DNA of 32,308 nt from the NCBI GenBank assembly GCA_045633845.1, contig JAZQZC010000005.1, positions 1 to 32,308 on the forward strand. The letters run 5' to 3'. This DNA comes from RGIG4708 sp045633845 (lineage in GTDB: Bacteria; Bacillota; Clostridia; UMGS1810). Both the position numbers and the translations under genes were made by a program. Below the pieces are notes generated by a model, which worked only from the letters and a program-made list of their open reading frames with translations, ran no database searches and was not told the DNA's origin. Positions 16,045 through 24,926 of the stretch are shown here, piece after piece; positions within the stretch are counted from its first letter, which is position 1; each line of letters opens with the position of its first letter.

Positions 16045-19020
16045 GTGAATAACAGATATAAAAAATTGCTACAAATCATTGCTTGTTTTGTTGCGATGGC
16101 TATGACGATAAGCAGCTTTGCTTTTGCACAAAGCACAGATGACGAGCCATTGTATGATGACAGCATTTCCGACGAACAGTATGATGAAAGCTATGAAGAA
16201 AATTCTGCCGAACAGTATGACGAAAACCATGACGATTTGTTTATAGATGAATCAATAGGCTCAGATTCAAGCAGTGAGGAAATAGATGTAAGTGTGGGAG
16301 AACAGCCGGGGGCGGATATAAGCACAGGCGAACAAGACACTCCCGATATTGACAGCGGTGTATCTATTGTACCAAGTGAAAACAACGCTTATGTTGTAAT
16401 GGGCGAAACGGTATCACGCAACTATATGCAGTATGTTGACGGATATGAGGCGGGAATCACCGACCAGAACGATCCTGGCTACAGCGAACCCTTTGAGATG
16501 GATGGCGTACTTGGTCGAAGAGTTTACAAAACAAACTATCTGGATTTTATTCTGGACAAGGATTACTATGAACCGGGCGATAGCAAGTTTATGGTTATTA
16601 TTACCTTTTATGATTTCGGCCCCAGTGAAGGTTACTTCCATTTTGACTATTCAAACAACAGAGGTGTCAAATCCCGTGTATCAGTACTCAAGCCAGGTGT
16701 TGTTCCAAAGTGGAGAACCACAAGAATAGTTATAGATGATGCTGATTTTACAAATGTAATTGACGGGAAATACAATATCCGTCTTGTATCAAACCTTTAC
16801 AATGCTTTTGCAAAAATTGAGATTGTAAATGTTTCTGTAGCTGAAAGAAGCGATGAATATATCGAATTTGGTGCTGCAAACAGTATTCAGGCAGAAGCGC
16901 TTGATGCCATCAATATGATGGAGGGCGAAAACGGCGGCCCTGCAACTGCAGGCCTCGAAAAGAAGATTACAAGAGGCAGCCTCATTAAAATGCTTATAAA
17001 AGCATTTACAAAAGAGGATGAAGCTCTTAGGGAAAATAACAAATGCTCATTTACCGATGTATCTGCAGATTTGGCGCCCTATGTTGCATACGGCGAAAAA
17101 ATCGGTATAATACAAGGCTCGGGTGGCGGCAAATTTAACCCCGATGAATATGCAACACCTCGCCAAATGCTTGTGTTTATGATGAGATATCTGGGTATTA
17201 CCGATGACAATCTTTACGAAAATGCATACAAGCTTGGTAATGAGCTTGGCTTTATCAAAAATTTGGACCTTGTACTTTATCCCGATGCACCGCTCAGTCG
17301 TGACAATTATGCGGCAATTTTTTACAATGGTTCTATGATAACAAGCAATAAAACAGGTAATACAATACTTCTTGACAATGTTTTGGAGGGCGTATTTACC
17401 GAGGAAATGGCTATGAACACGGGTGTTAAAGAAATTATGGCATACCGCTTTATGGCTCCGCGAAAAATACCAAAAATGACTCTTGTTGATGAAACAACCG
17501 GCAGAACATATTATCATATGAATTTTGACGGACTTCAGGCAATAAAAACCTACTTCCATCAGCAGTCATGGAACGAAGAAGAAACAAAGTTTATTATAGG
17601 TAACAAAGAAACAGGCGCAATGTATGAGTATGACATAAATACCGAAATGCTCCGCTTCCTTGATTATGTTATGGTAGAGTCTGTATTTTATGCAGAGGTT
17701 GTAGAAAACGACCAGATTTATTACGAAAAGGATGACGGCTCCTTCTGGCATTACGACTGGAACACTCACACCAAGCGCAAAATTGCCGACATGCATCCCG
17801 ATTCACAGACAGCTACCTGTTTGTTCTCGGTAACATGGGATGGTAAATACATTGCCACAATGATGCAGATAAACGAAGGCGAAGCAGGTTATATAAATGG
17901 TGTTCATCGTTATAAAACCGCGGTACGTCTTAACACCGAAACAGGTATATGGGATGGTATTTTCTATCACGAATTCAACGATACTCCGGCATACCCCAGC
18001 ATAGGTCATCCTATTATAAACCCTCAGTATCCCGAAATTTCAATGTTCTGTCACGAGGGTACAACAGAATATATTCCCGACCGTATCTGGCTCGGTAATT
18101 ACGATACAGGCGAAACGTGGAATTTGTTTAAGCAGGGCGTATATCCCGACGGACAAATGACTAAAGAATGTACAGGTCACGAAATGTGGCAGTTTGACGG
18201 CGAGCATGCTATTTTTGTAAAATATCCAAAAACGCAAAACGACGGAAAAAGCGGCCTTTCGAGAATCAGCCTTGACGGAACTGAGGTTGAATACTTCAAC
18301 GAAGATTACATATATTGGCATATTACAACAAACCGCGAAGGCGATTGGGTTGCAGGCGATATGAATACTCCGGTGCTCGGTGTCGCTATGGTTAGCACAA
18401 AGAGCTATGAGTCGTACCTGCTTGCAACAAACTTTACGTTTGGACCACATACGAATCATCCCTATCAGCCTCACCCGACTCTCAGTTGGAGAGGAAATAT
18501 GATTTCCTGGCAGCAGTGTGTTGAAGGTAAGATAGTCGGCTGCTCATGGATGGATGTATCCGACCTTAACAATATGGAATTTGAAGGCGGCATTACAGAG
18601 CACAACGAAAGCCTATCGTATGTGAGCTACAAAAATACAAGATTTGAAGTGGAAAATGTAACTATGGCAGGGCAGCAATGCTTTAAGGTTGCCAAAGACC
18701 ACGGTATGTACTTTGATATACACGACGATGTTATAAGAGTGCCCGAGGGTGATGTAGAAATTGAAATAACATACCTTGATAATAGCATGGTTCCGATTGA
18801 GCTGGTTTATACCAATACTACCAAAGAAGCAACCAACTATGGTAACTTTGAAGATAGGATCATCGAAATCAAGCGCAGCGGCACAGGCAAATGGAAAACT
18901 GCAAAGGTACAGCTTAACAATGCAAGCCTTGAGGATTCCTGCAGTCACCTTACCGATTTTGCTCTAAGAGGTCAGTATTCGGATTGCTACATTAAAGATG
19001 TCAAAGTAACGGTTAAATAG
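16045..19020 (+). CDS. SLH protein with oligogalacturonate-lyase-like beta-propeller
   Basis: The GTG start follows AAGGATGG. The 991-residue product has a signal peptide (to about 29) and a very acidic Asp/Glu-rich stretch (about 32-95). A CBM-like module (119-268) precedes SLH-like repeats (276-435). A beta-propeller (about 480-845) resembles oligogalacturonate lyase (Pfam Pectate_lyase22), with GHPIINPQYPEISMFCHEG, DRIWLGNYDTGE, GHEMWQFDGEHAIFVKY, YWHITTNREGDWVAGD and HPYQPHPTLSW. H805, Q808 and H810 are candidate metal ligands by analogy with that family. A second CBM-like module ends the protein (853-991). If active it would cleave unsaturated pectin fragments, though most such lyases are intracellular. 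Divergence means sugar binding without catalysis is also possible. Confidence 0.75.
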   Translation: MNNRYKKLLQIIACFVAMAMTISSFAFAQSTDDEPLYDDSISDEQYDESYEENSAEQYDENHDDLFIDESIGSDSSSEEIDVSVGEQPGADISTGEQDTPDIDSGVSIVPSENNAYVVMGETVSRNYMQYVDGYEAGITDQNDPGYSEPFEMDGVLGRRVYKTNYLDFILDKDYYEPGDSKFMVIITFYDFGPSEGYFHFDYSNNRGVKSRVSVLKPGVVPKWRTTRIVIDDADFTNVIDGKYNIRLVSNLYNAFAKIEIVNVSVAERSDEYIEFGAANSIQAEALDAINMMEGENGGPATAGLEKKITRGSLIKMLIKAFTKEDEALRENNKCSFTDVSADLAPYVAYGEKIGIIQGSGGGKFNPDEYATPRQMLVFMMRYLGITDDNLYENAYKLGNELGFIKNLDLVLYPDAPLSRDNYAAIFYNGSMITSNKTGNTILLDNVLEGVFTEEMAMNTGVKEIMAYRFMAPRKIPKMTLVDETTGRTYYHMNFDGLQAIKTYFHQQSWNEEETKFIIGNKETGAMYEYDINTEMLRFLDYVMVESVFYAEVVENDQIYYEKDDGSFWHYDWNTHTKRKIADMHPDSQTATCLFSVTWDGKYIATMMQINEGEAGYINGVHRYKTAVRLNTETGIWDGIFYHEFNDTPAYPSIGHPIINPQYPEISMFCHEGTTEYIPDRIWLGNYDTGETWNLFKQGVYPDGQMTKECTGHEMWQFDGEHAIFVKYPKTQNDGKSGLSRISLDGTEVEYFNEDYIYWHITTNREGDWVAGDMNTPVLGVAMVSTKSYESYLLATNFTFGPHTNHPYQPHPTLSWRGNMISWQQCVEGKIVGCSWMDVSDLNNMEFEGGITEHNESLSYVSYKNTRFEVENVTMAGQQCFKVAKDHGMYFDIHDDVIRVPEGDVEIEITYLDNSMVPIELVYTNTTKEATNYGNFEDRIIEIKRSGTGKWKTAKVQLNNASLEDSCSHLTDFALRGQYSDCYIKDVKVTVK

Positions 19021-19031
19021 GGGGAAAAGAA

Positions 19032-20699
19032 ATGAAAAGACAAATATATGTGAGAAAATTACTTTCTCCAATCCTCGCTATGGCTATCGTTGTTGTAACT
19101 GCCTTTGGAGGGGTTGCTTTTGCAGCTGATACTAATGTATCGGCAAAGGTTAACTATGCAGACAATGCGATTGAAGCCACATTTGAAAGCGATATTCCAT
19201 ACGTAACAGATGTTATGTTTTATTTGCTTGATAAAGACGATACCTTTACCGGTATAGAAAATTCAAAAAGGGTAGGAGTTGCGGAGGTAATCCCCGGTGA
19301 AGCTGCCGTATGTGCAATTAAAATCGGTGATGACCTTCCTGACGACGAGAATGACCGGTATAAAATATATGCAATAGCCGGTGGTTATGATTCATCATAC
19401 AAAGGATATTCCGAAAGCTTTCGAATTATGAATTCAACAAATGCATCGAATTCACTTGAAAAAGTAAATGCCCAAACAACAACAGAAACAAATATTGAAA
19501 GTATTACATATGAAGAATTTGACGATGTATTCGGATTTGAAGGAGCGCCGGGTTGGAAAGGTAAATACCTTTATCAAATAAGGGTTGACGATTGTTCAGG
19601 AAAGTTTAACACAATCAGCGACGTGGATGCTGCATGGCAAATGGCTGATGTATTAAAACTGATAAATGATACATCTGCATCGAATCTTGAACTTGTGCTT
19701 GAAAATAACAAGCAGGCAGTTGGCTTTGATACAACAAACACATATTACACAACCTACAAGGATGCAGCACTTACACTTTTTGCAGGTATGGGTGCAAAAT
19801 ACAGCGTGGCAGAGTTTACCGATGCAATGAACAAATCAATTGCAGTTGCGGCAGTAAACGGATGCGAGATTGAAGACCTTGATGGCATATTTAAGGCATA
19901 TGACGATGCGCTTGAAATCAGCGAATATATGACAAGATATTCAAAAGTCAGCACATCAGACTTTGCAAAACAGTTTGACGACTTTACAGCTGAGGATGCT
20001 GCGGATGTTAAAACAAAATTTGAAAATGTGCTCATACAGCTAGAGGGAATACCTAGAGAGGACGACACAGCATTACCAATTATCGGCGATAAGAACAACG
20101 GCGTTGGAAACCTCTCAGTATCAGGCGGTATCGGCGGGGCAACCGTTCCTGCTTCAAAAAGCTTTACAGATGTAGCTCCAAGCCACTGGGCATATAACCA
20201 AATTGTGGCACTTGCCGAAATGGGCATTTTAAACGGATATGCAGATAATACATTCAAGTGTGATGCAAATATCACAAGAGAAGAATTTGCAAAGGTTGTT
20301 GTAGCAGCCTTTGACCTTAAAGACAACGGCGGAGAATATACAGCTTACAGTGATGTAAATAGTAGCCACTGGGCAAGCAGCTTTATTAAAATTGCATCTG
20401 TAAATGGAGTAATTAACGGCGTTGGCGGCGGCAGGTTCGGCGCAGGTCAAAAAATTTCGCGTCAGGATGCGGCAGTTATGATTGAAAGAGCAGCAAAAGC
20501 AAAAGGTATTGAGCTTGGCAGCAGCACAAGCCTTGGCTTTGCCGACAAAGGCTCAGTTGCAGATTATGCAAAAGAGGCTGTAGGCAGGCTCTCGGGCTCA
20601 AAAATAATCAACGGCTTTGAAGATGGTTCGTTTAGGCCAAACAATTCTATAACAAGAGCCGAAACTGCAAAAATTGTTTACAGTGTGCTTACAAAATAA
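19032..20699 (+). CDS. S-layer homology protein, central region unknown
   Basis: The product is 555 residues with a signal peptide to about residue 32 (VAFA-AD). Residues 33-130 look like a small beta domain (SAKVNYADNAIEATFESDIP). Residues about 150-345 are mostly helical and not recognised. Three SLH repeats occupy about 374-555: FTDVAPSHWAYNQIVALAEM, YSDVNSSHWASSFIKIASVN, and FADKGSVADYAKEAVGRLSG. These repeats are the best conserved in the operon, so it is probably a structural wall anchor. The gene starts 11 bp after the propeller gene with GGGGG as ribosome binding site. Confidence 0.8.
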   Translation: MKRQIYVRKLLSPILAMAIVVVTAFGGVAFAADTNVSAKVNYADNAIEATFESDIPYVTDVMFYLLDKDDTFTGIENSKRVGVAEVIPGEAAVCAIKIGDDLPDDENDRYKIYAIAGGYDSSYKGYSESFRIMNSTNASNSLEKVNAQTTTETNIESITYEEFDDVFGFEGAPGWKGKYLYQIRVDDCSGKFNTISDVDAAWQMADVLKLINDTSASNLELVLENNKQAVGFDTTNTYYTTYKDAALTLFAGMGAKYSVAEFTDAMNKSIAVAAVNGCEIEDLDGIFKAYDDALEISEYMTRYSKVSTSDFAKQFDDFTAEDAADVKTKFENVLIQLEGIPREDDTALPIIGDKNNGVGNLSVSGGIGGATVPASKSFTDVAPSHWAYNQIVALAEMGILNGYADNTFKCDANITREEFAKVVVAAFDLKDNGGEYTAYSDVNSSHWASSFIKIASVNGVINGVGGGRFGAGQKISRQDAAVMIERAAKAKGIELGSSTSLGFADKGSVADYAKEAVGRLSGSKIINGFEDGSFRPNNSITRAETAKIVYSVLTK

Positions 20700-20717
20700 T
20701 AACGGGAGGAAAGATAG

Positions 20718-23351
20718 ATGAAAAACATTAAATTTTACAAACTAATATCATTGTTGCTTACATTTGTCCTTGTTTGCCCGTTGTTTACAGTGGGTGCTGC
20801 AGAGCAGGACGAACAGCCGATTGACACATATGCATATCAGCTGCTTAAGGGTCTTGGCGCAACAAACTCAGAGCTTGATGCTTTAAGCGAAAATGCAACA
20901 ATGACCCGCGCTCAGTATGTGTACATACTGGCAAAGCTCATGGGCTACAATGACGAAGTAAACACCGCTGCTGACCCATTTATAGATGTTAAAGATGGCG
21001 TGTATTCGGGTGCTATTTACTATCTTCGTTCACTTGGAATTGTAAATGGTGTAAATGCCCATCAGTTTAAGCCTGATGAAGCTGTATCTTTGGAGTCGGC
21101 ATACATTATGTCACTCCGTGCAATGGACTATGATGAGCTTATCAGCGTAAAATACGGCGACAACAAAAATGCAGTTATTCTTATGGCTGCAGATGCAGAT
21201 ATTGACGAAGGTGTTTCGGCAGTAGATGTCAATGCTATTACTCTTGGCGAGGGTGCCGAAATTCTTGCTAACACAGCAACAAAACCTGTTCTCTACCAGG
21301 TTTCGTTTGGTGATGAAACAGAGTACAACAGCAAAAGCTATTCAATACTTTCTGTTTACTCCGACATTGTTTATGCCGAAGGCATTATGACAAACAGTGG
21401 TATTACATCAATCGGTGAATCGCCGTCAAGCAACGGCAGAGTAACAATTGGAGGTAGGGAGCTTACAAACAAATCATTCAACGACGCATACAAGCTTATA
21501 GGAAAAAATGTTGAATTCTTTTACACAAAAGATAAAAATGAGCTTATTTATGCACAGGAATTTAATAATAACGTAATCGAAATAGACGCCGATGACATCA
21601 TCCCCGGCTCTACAACAATCAATTCGGTTGCGTACTATAACGAGAGCGGCAAACAAAAAAGTGCTGACCTTATGGTCAACACAAAAATGATTTACAACGG
21701 CTTTGCACATCCTTATTTCACCGCTGACGACATCAAAATATCAGACGGAAAAATCACACTTGTAGATAATGACAATGATGGTGATTATGAGGTTGTTATT
21801 GTTGATGAATATACAGATTTTATAACCGCGAGCATTTCGGATACAACCTTTGTTACCACCGACAAGGCATTTGAACTTGACACATACAATTATGTGTATC
21901 TTTATGATGCAAACGGAAATGCAATTACCTACGACAGCGTGGCTGTAGGTGCTGTTGCAACTGTTTATCAATCAAAAGAAAATCAGGTGTTCTCTGCCTA
22001 CTTTAGTATGCAGAGTGTAAGCGGTGTGTTAGAGAGCGTTGGCGAAGATCAAAATGGTGTTAAAACATATCGTATAGGTGAACAAAGCTTTGAGCTTTCT
22101 GCTTCACTTCAAAACAAAATACTTGCAGGCGACATTGCCGATTTTGATATCGGCACCGGTTACATATGCAAGCTCAATATTTTTGGTGAGATTGCAGATA
22201 CCGAAAAAATAGAAGGTGACGAATGGAAGGTTGCATATTGCGTTGGCATTGCAAAACCAAATGGTTCATCAATTGACAGCAGGGTTCAGGCTAATTTGGT
22301 AATGACAGACAACTCAAACTTTATGCCATGCCTTAAAACAAAAATCAACTTAAACGGCTCAAGTGTAAAGGCGACAGACCTGCTTAACAGTACATATTTC
22401 TTTGATAATGACGGCACACCTCTTCGTCAGCCTGTTAAAATAAAAATTAACAATAATGGCGAAATTACAGCTATAGAGGTGCCGGAGGACAGAGTTTCAA
22501 CCACATATGGCATAGATACAACGGTATTTTCATATGATTGCTACATAACAGATGCTACATATCGCGGCGGCAACAACCAGAAAACAATCAAAAATTGTGT
22601 ATTGAAATCGGATACTATCATATTTGAAGATCCTTACTACAATGTTGAGGGAGCTGTTGGTAAAACAGAAGATATAAGGTCATATAGTATGGAAGTATTT
22701 ACAAACGAAGCAAGGCTCTACGATGCCAGATTTTATGACCTTGATAAAGCCTACCGACCCGACATTATGGTTTTCAGAGAAAAAGAAAACACAGTGGACG
22801 GCTCTCCGTTCCTTGTTGAAAACGTGATCAGCGTACTTGACGAAGAAGGCAACAGAATAAAGCGTGTGTCCGGCTACAGAAAGAACGCATATTATATTTA
22901 TGATGAATACGAAGCAGGTATAGTTCCTGATTCACTCAAGCGCGGTGATGTTTGCCGACTTGCCATTGACGGCACAAAGATTGTAAATATCAGTGCCCCT
23001 TCGGAGATTATGTCACTTAAGGAGCGTAATCCTTATGCAGATATAGATGTTATCAATGCAAGAAATGCAATCGTATATGGATATCTTTATTCTGCAACAG
23101 ATACTTCTATGGTGGTTGTATCACCCGAAAGCTACACTGACACACCGCTCATAGGTTCGTCTATTGGTGGTGCAAACGTTATTGTATATGAGCTGGGTGC
23201 AGATAAAATGTATATTGGCTCGGTAAGCGATATATATACAGATTTTGTACCAGATAGCCAGGGTAACTATACTTTGTCAGATGACAGTACATTTGTTTAT
23301 ATGCGTCGCAACTATGACCGCGCCGAAGACATAATTGTGGTACGAAAATAA
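20718..23351 (+). CDS. S-layer homology protein with large beta-rich body
   Basis: GGGAGG precedes the ATG. The product has 877 residues and a signal peptide (MKNIKFYKLISLLLTFVLVC to about 27). The N-terminal 30-150 holds SLH-type repeats (MTRAQYVYILAKLMGYN, FIDVKDGVYSGAIYYLRSLG, NGVNAHQFKPDEAVSLESAY). The SLH anchor is therefore N-terminal, the reverse of its neighbours. The rest (150-877) is beta-rich with no recognised family and includes an acidic calcium-loop-like motif, DNDNDGDYEVVIVDE (about 350). The gene is last in the operon and is followed by a strong terminator. It is probably a structural surface-layer subunit. Confidence 0.78.
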   Translation: MKNIKFYKLISLLLTFVLVCPLFTVGAAEQDEQPIDTYAYQLLKGLGATNSELDALSENATMTRAQYVYILAKLMGYNDEVNTAADPFIDVKDGVYSGAIYYLRSLGIVNGVNAHQFKPDEAVSLESAYIMSLRAMDYDELISVKYGDNKNAVILMAADADIDEGVSAVDVNAITLGEGAEILANTATKPVLYQVSFGDETEYNSKSYSILSVYSDIVYAEGIMTNSGITSIGESPSSNGRVTIGGRELTNKSFNDAYKLIGKNVEFFYTKDKNELIYAQEFNNNVIEIDADDIIPGSTTINSVAYYNESGKQKSADLMVNTKMIYNGFAHPYFTADDIKISDGKITLVDNDNDGDYEVVIVDEYTDFITASISDTTFVTTDKAFELDTYNYVYLYDANGNAITYDSVAVGAVATVYQSKENQVFSAYFSMQSVSGVLESVGEDQNGVKTYRIGEQSFELSASLQNKILAGDIADFDIGTGYICKLNIFGEIADTEKIEGDEWKVAYCVGIAKPNGSSIDSRVQANLVMTDNSNFMPCLKTKINLNGSSVKATDLLNSTYFFDNDGTPLRQPVKIKINNNGEITAIEVPEDRVSTTYGIDTTVFSYDCYITDATYRGGNNQKTIKNCVLKSDTIIFEDPYYNVEGAVGKTEDIRSYSMEVFTNEARLYDARFYDLDKAYRPDIMVFREKENTVDGSPFLVENVISVLDEEGNRIKRVSGYRKNAYYIYDEYEAGIVPDSLKRGDVCRLAIDGTKIVNISAPSEIMSLKERNPYADIDVINARNAIVYGYLYSATDTSMVVVSPESYTDTPLIGSSIGGANVIVYELGADKMYIGSVSDIYTDFVPDSQGNYTLSDDSTFVYMRRNYDRAEDIIVVRK

Positions 23352-23383
23352 CATTTGTATACTTTCTACTTTTATACCATCCA

Positions 23384-23420
23384 AAAACCGCCTGTGTGAA
23401 AAATCACACAGGCGGTTTTG
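23384..23420. terminator. Bidirectional intrinsic terminator
   Basis: AAAACCGCCTGTGTGA and TCACACAGGCGGTTTT form a 16-bp perfect stem with terminal A and T tracts. It sits between the S-layer operon and the converging TetR-type gene and can serve both. Confidence 0.92.
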
Positions 23421-23442
23421 CCGTTTAGCCATTAAATAATGG

Positions 23443-23988
23443 TTATATTTCATTTTCAATTGCAGTTCGGAGCATTTTTAATATGTCCTCGTTGTTTTTT
23501 GTATCATTGCTTGTCATAGTAACCGCGCCAAGCACAAGGGAGTTTATTTTAAACACTTTTGCAGCTCTTTGAGCCAAATCTTCATTTTCAAAATAGCTTG
23601 CTGCAAGGTCTGTAATGCTTTGTGCCATATTGAGCTTTGCTTTTTTGCCATTAATATTCATCATAAATATTGAGCGAAAGTGGGCATTTCCTGTGCAAAA
23701 ACGTACAAACGCTACGCAAATCTCAAGCAGCTGCCGTCTTTTGTCGCCCTCAAATACAGACATCACCTGTTTTGACAGTGCAAGCCACTGGTTGTCAACG
23801 TAGCTTATAATTTCGCTTACAAATTCCTCTTTGCCTTTAAAGTGCTTGTATGGTGCTGCACACGAAACATTGCAGCCCGATGCAACACGTCTTAGCGAAA
23901 AATCCGCAAAGCCGTGTATTTCAAGCTCAGCAAGCCCTGCTATTATTAACCTTTGTTTTATGGTTTCACCTGACACAAATTCTTCCAC
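23443..23988 (-). CDS. TetR/AcrR-family transcriptional regulator
   Basis: The GTG at 23988 follows GGAGG at 7 nt and gives 181 residues, better than an upstream ATG that precedes the ribosome binding site. The N-terminal helix-turn-helix is typical: IIAGLAELEIHGFADFSLRR, then VASGCNVSCAAPYKHFKGKEEFV. The C-terminal ligand domain is variable and gives no clue to the inducer. Its own promoter holds a TTGCA/TGCAA inverted repeat, which suggests autorepression. It lies 77 bp downstream of an unknown gene on the same strand and converges on the S-layer operon. Its targets are unknown. Confidence 0.85.
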   Translation of the reverse strand: MEEFVSGETIKQRLIIAGLAELEIHGFADFSLRRVASGCNVSCAAPYKHFKGKEEFVSEIISYVDNQWLALSKQVMSVFEGDKRRQLLEICVAFVRFCTGNAHFRSIFMMNINGKKAKLNMAQSITDLAASYFENEDLAQRAAKVFKINSLVLGAVTMTSNDTKNNEDILKMLRTAIENEI

Positions 23989-24033
23989 TGCCCAACCTCC
24001 AAATGAAATATTTTGCAAATTTATCTTAAAATA

Positions 24034-24062
24034 AGTATATCATTTGCAGCAACAATTTGCAA
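24034..24062 (-). promoter_or_regulatory. Promoter of the TetR-type gene with internal inverted repeat
   Basis: On the minus strand TTGCAA (24057-24062) and TATACT (24034-24039) are 17 bp apart. Arms TTGCA and TGCAA (24044-24048, 24058-24062) flank nine bases between the boxes, a placement typical of an autoregulatory operator. Confidence 0.45.
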
Positions 24063-24064
24063 TA

Positions 24065-24469
24065 CTATCTGCATAGGTTCTCGTTTTGCAAAAATCCCAT
24101 TGTTTCAATACTTCCGTCATCGGGATTAATTTTTATCAATTCATCACGTCTGCTTTTATTCTTTTTAACAGCTATAATGCAGTTGTTTAAAAAAGATGTA
24201 TTCAAAATGTCATTACTTATAATGGATAATTTAAAGCTTTCGGTGTCTGCCTTGTACAACCATTCGCCAAAGTGTATATATCTCAATTTGCCATATGTAC
24301 CTGTGCGCCCAATGGGAATCATTCTGAATTGCTTGCCGCTCAAATATTTTTCAATATTCTCTTCGGGGCAAAGCTCTATTCCTGAATATACCTGCTTGCT
24401 CAGACCCTCGTCAACATAAAAATAATGAGAGCTGTCAAGTATTGCAACGTATTTTTTGCCGTAAGACAT
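24065..24469 (-). CDS. Small protein of unknown function behind a structured leader
   Basis: The ATG at 24469 follows AAGGAGTG and gives 134 residues. No family is recognised. The protein is soluble with no signal peptide, of mixed alpha/beta pattern, beginning SYGKKYVAILDSSHYFYVDE and ending with a polar tail. Sequences such as YGKLRYIHFGEWLYKADT and LIKINPDDGSIETMG look like short beta hairpins. The upstream leader of about 230 nt has its own promoter, extended inverted repeats and an intrinsic terminator, so expression is probably controlled by attenuation. The opposite strand is also open here, but lacks a good start and ribosome binding site. Confidence 0.6.
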   Translation of the reverse strand: MSYGKKYVAILDSSHYFYVDEGLSKQVYSGIELCPEENIEKYLSGKQFRMIPIGRTGTYGKLRYIHFGEWLYKADTESFKLSIISNDILNTSFLNNCIIAVKKNKSRRDELIKINPDDGSIETMGFLQNENLCR

Positions 24470-24498
24470 AAAAAACACTCCTTGTAAAAAATTGAATT

Positions 24499-24528
24499 AA
24501 AAAAGTGCACCAACCAAAGTCGGCGCAC
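24499..24528 (-). terminator. Leader terminator upstream of the unknown 134-residue gene
   Basis: On the minus strand GTGCGCC and GGTGCAC (one mismatch) form a stem followed by TTTTTT. It ends about 30 nt before the start codon. The loop TTTGGTT can instead pair with AACCAAA just upstream, an antiterminator-like alternative. Confidence 0.65.
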
Positions 24529-24529
24529 C

Positions 24530-24698
24530 GAAAAACGCAAATTTGGTTTATTGTCACATAAACTCAATAAAATAGGAATTTTACTTATACTGATGATAAA
24601 ATTTGCGTTTTTTCTGAACTTGAAATCAGTATAAGTAAAAATAGGTATAATATACCCGAGGTTCAGTTCCTTTTGTATTAAATTGAATTTATGTGACA
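24530..24698 (-). ncRNA. Structured 5' leader RNA with mutually exclusive stems
   Basis: Three inverted repeats overlap. 24552-24568 pairs with 24682-24698 (TGTCACATAAA type, 16 of 17). 24579-24594 pairs perfectly with 24625-24640 (TTTTACTTATACTGAT). 24531-24544 pairs perfectly with 24599-24612 (AAAAACGCAAATTT). The last pairing interleaves with the other two, so not all can form at once without a pseudoknot. A shorter stem (CTGAAC/GTTCAG) links 24614 and 24661. The leader runs from a predicted start near 24697 to the terminator at 24528. No known riboswitch class was recognised. Confidence 0.5.
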
Positions 24699-24703
24699 TT
24701 ATT

Positions 24704-24732
24704 ATTTTAACACGGCTTTTCAAATATATCAA
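24704..24732 (-). promoter_or_regulatory. Promoter of the structured leader
   Basis: On the minus strand TTGATA (24727-24732) and TAAAAT (24704-24709) have a 17-bp spacer. The start would fall at the first stem of the leader. Confidence 0.6.
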
Positions 24733-24782
24733 TAGTTTTTAAAAATTTCAATGTTAGATTTTGTAAAACAGGATAAAAAATG

Positions 24783-24811
24783 TTCAAAATAACAAAAATA
24801 TGGTATATAAT
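24783..24811 (+). promoter_or_regulatory. Promoter of a short structured transcript
   Basis: TTCAAA (24783-24788) and a perfect TATAAT (24806-24811) are 17 bp apart. The predicted start near 24818 is immediately before a GNRA-loop hairpin. Confidence 0.55.
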
Positions 24812-24817
24812 ATTTTT

Positions 24818-24917
24818 TGTCAGAGAAATCTGACAGGCAAGGCTTCTTCACGGTGTTTTCACCGGCGGTTATGCCCACTTTTGTGTTCACAGGCAATAGT
24901 CCGAGTCTATGAAAGGG
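24818..24917 (+). ncRNA. Structured leader with an FMN-riboswitch-like core (tentative)
   Basis: GTCAGA-GAAA-TCTGAC is a perfect hairpin with a GNRA loop. GGTGTTTTCACCGGCGGT followed by TATGCCCAC, and later AATAGTCCGAGTCTATGAAA, recall two conserved FMN-element blocks (CCGGCGGT..AGCCC and ATAGTCCGGATG). The middle of the aptamer is much shorter than in true FMN riboswitches and the second CCGACGGT block is missing. It may be a degenerate element or an unrelated RNA. Confidence 0.3.
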
Positions 24918-24926
24918 GGAATGCTT

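Noticed and set aside
24057..24419. Plus-strand 120-codon ORF opposite the small unknown gene
   Set aside because: It has no ribosome binding site, and the minus-strand frame has AAGGAGTG, a promoter and a leader.
24818..24917. A confident FMN riboswitch call
   Set aside because: Only two of the conserved blocks are visible and the aptamer is too short; kept as a tentative structured RNA.
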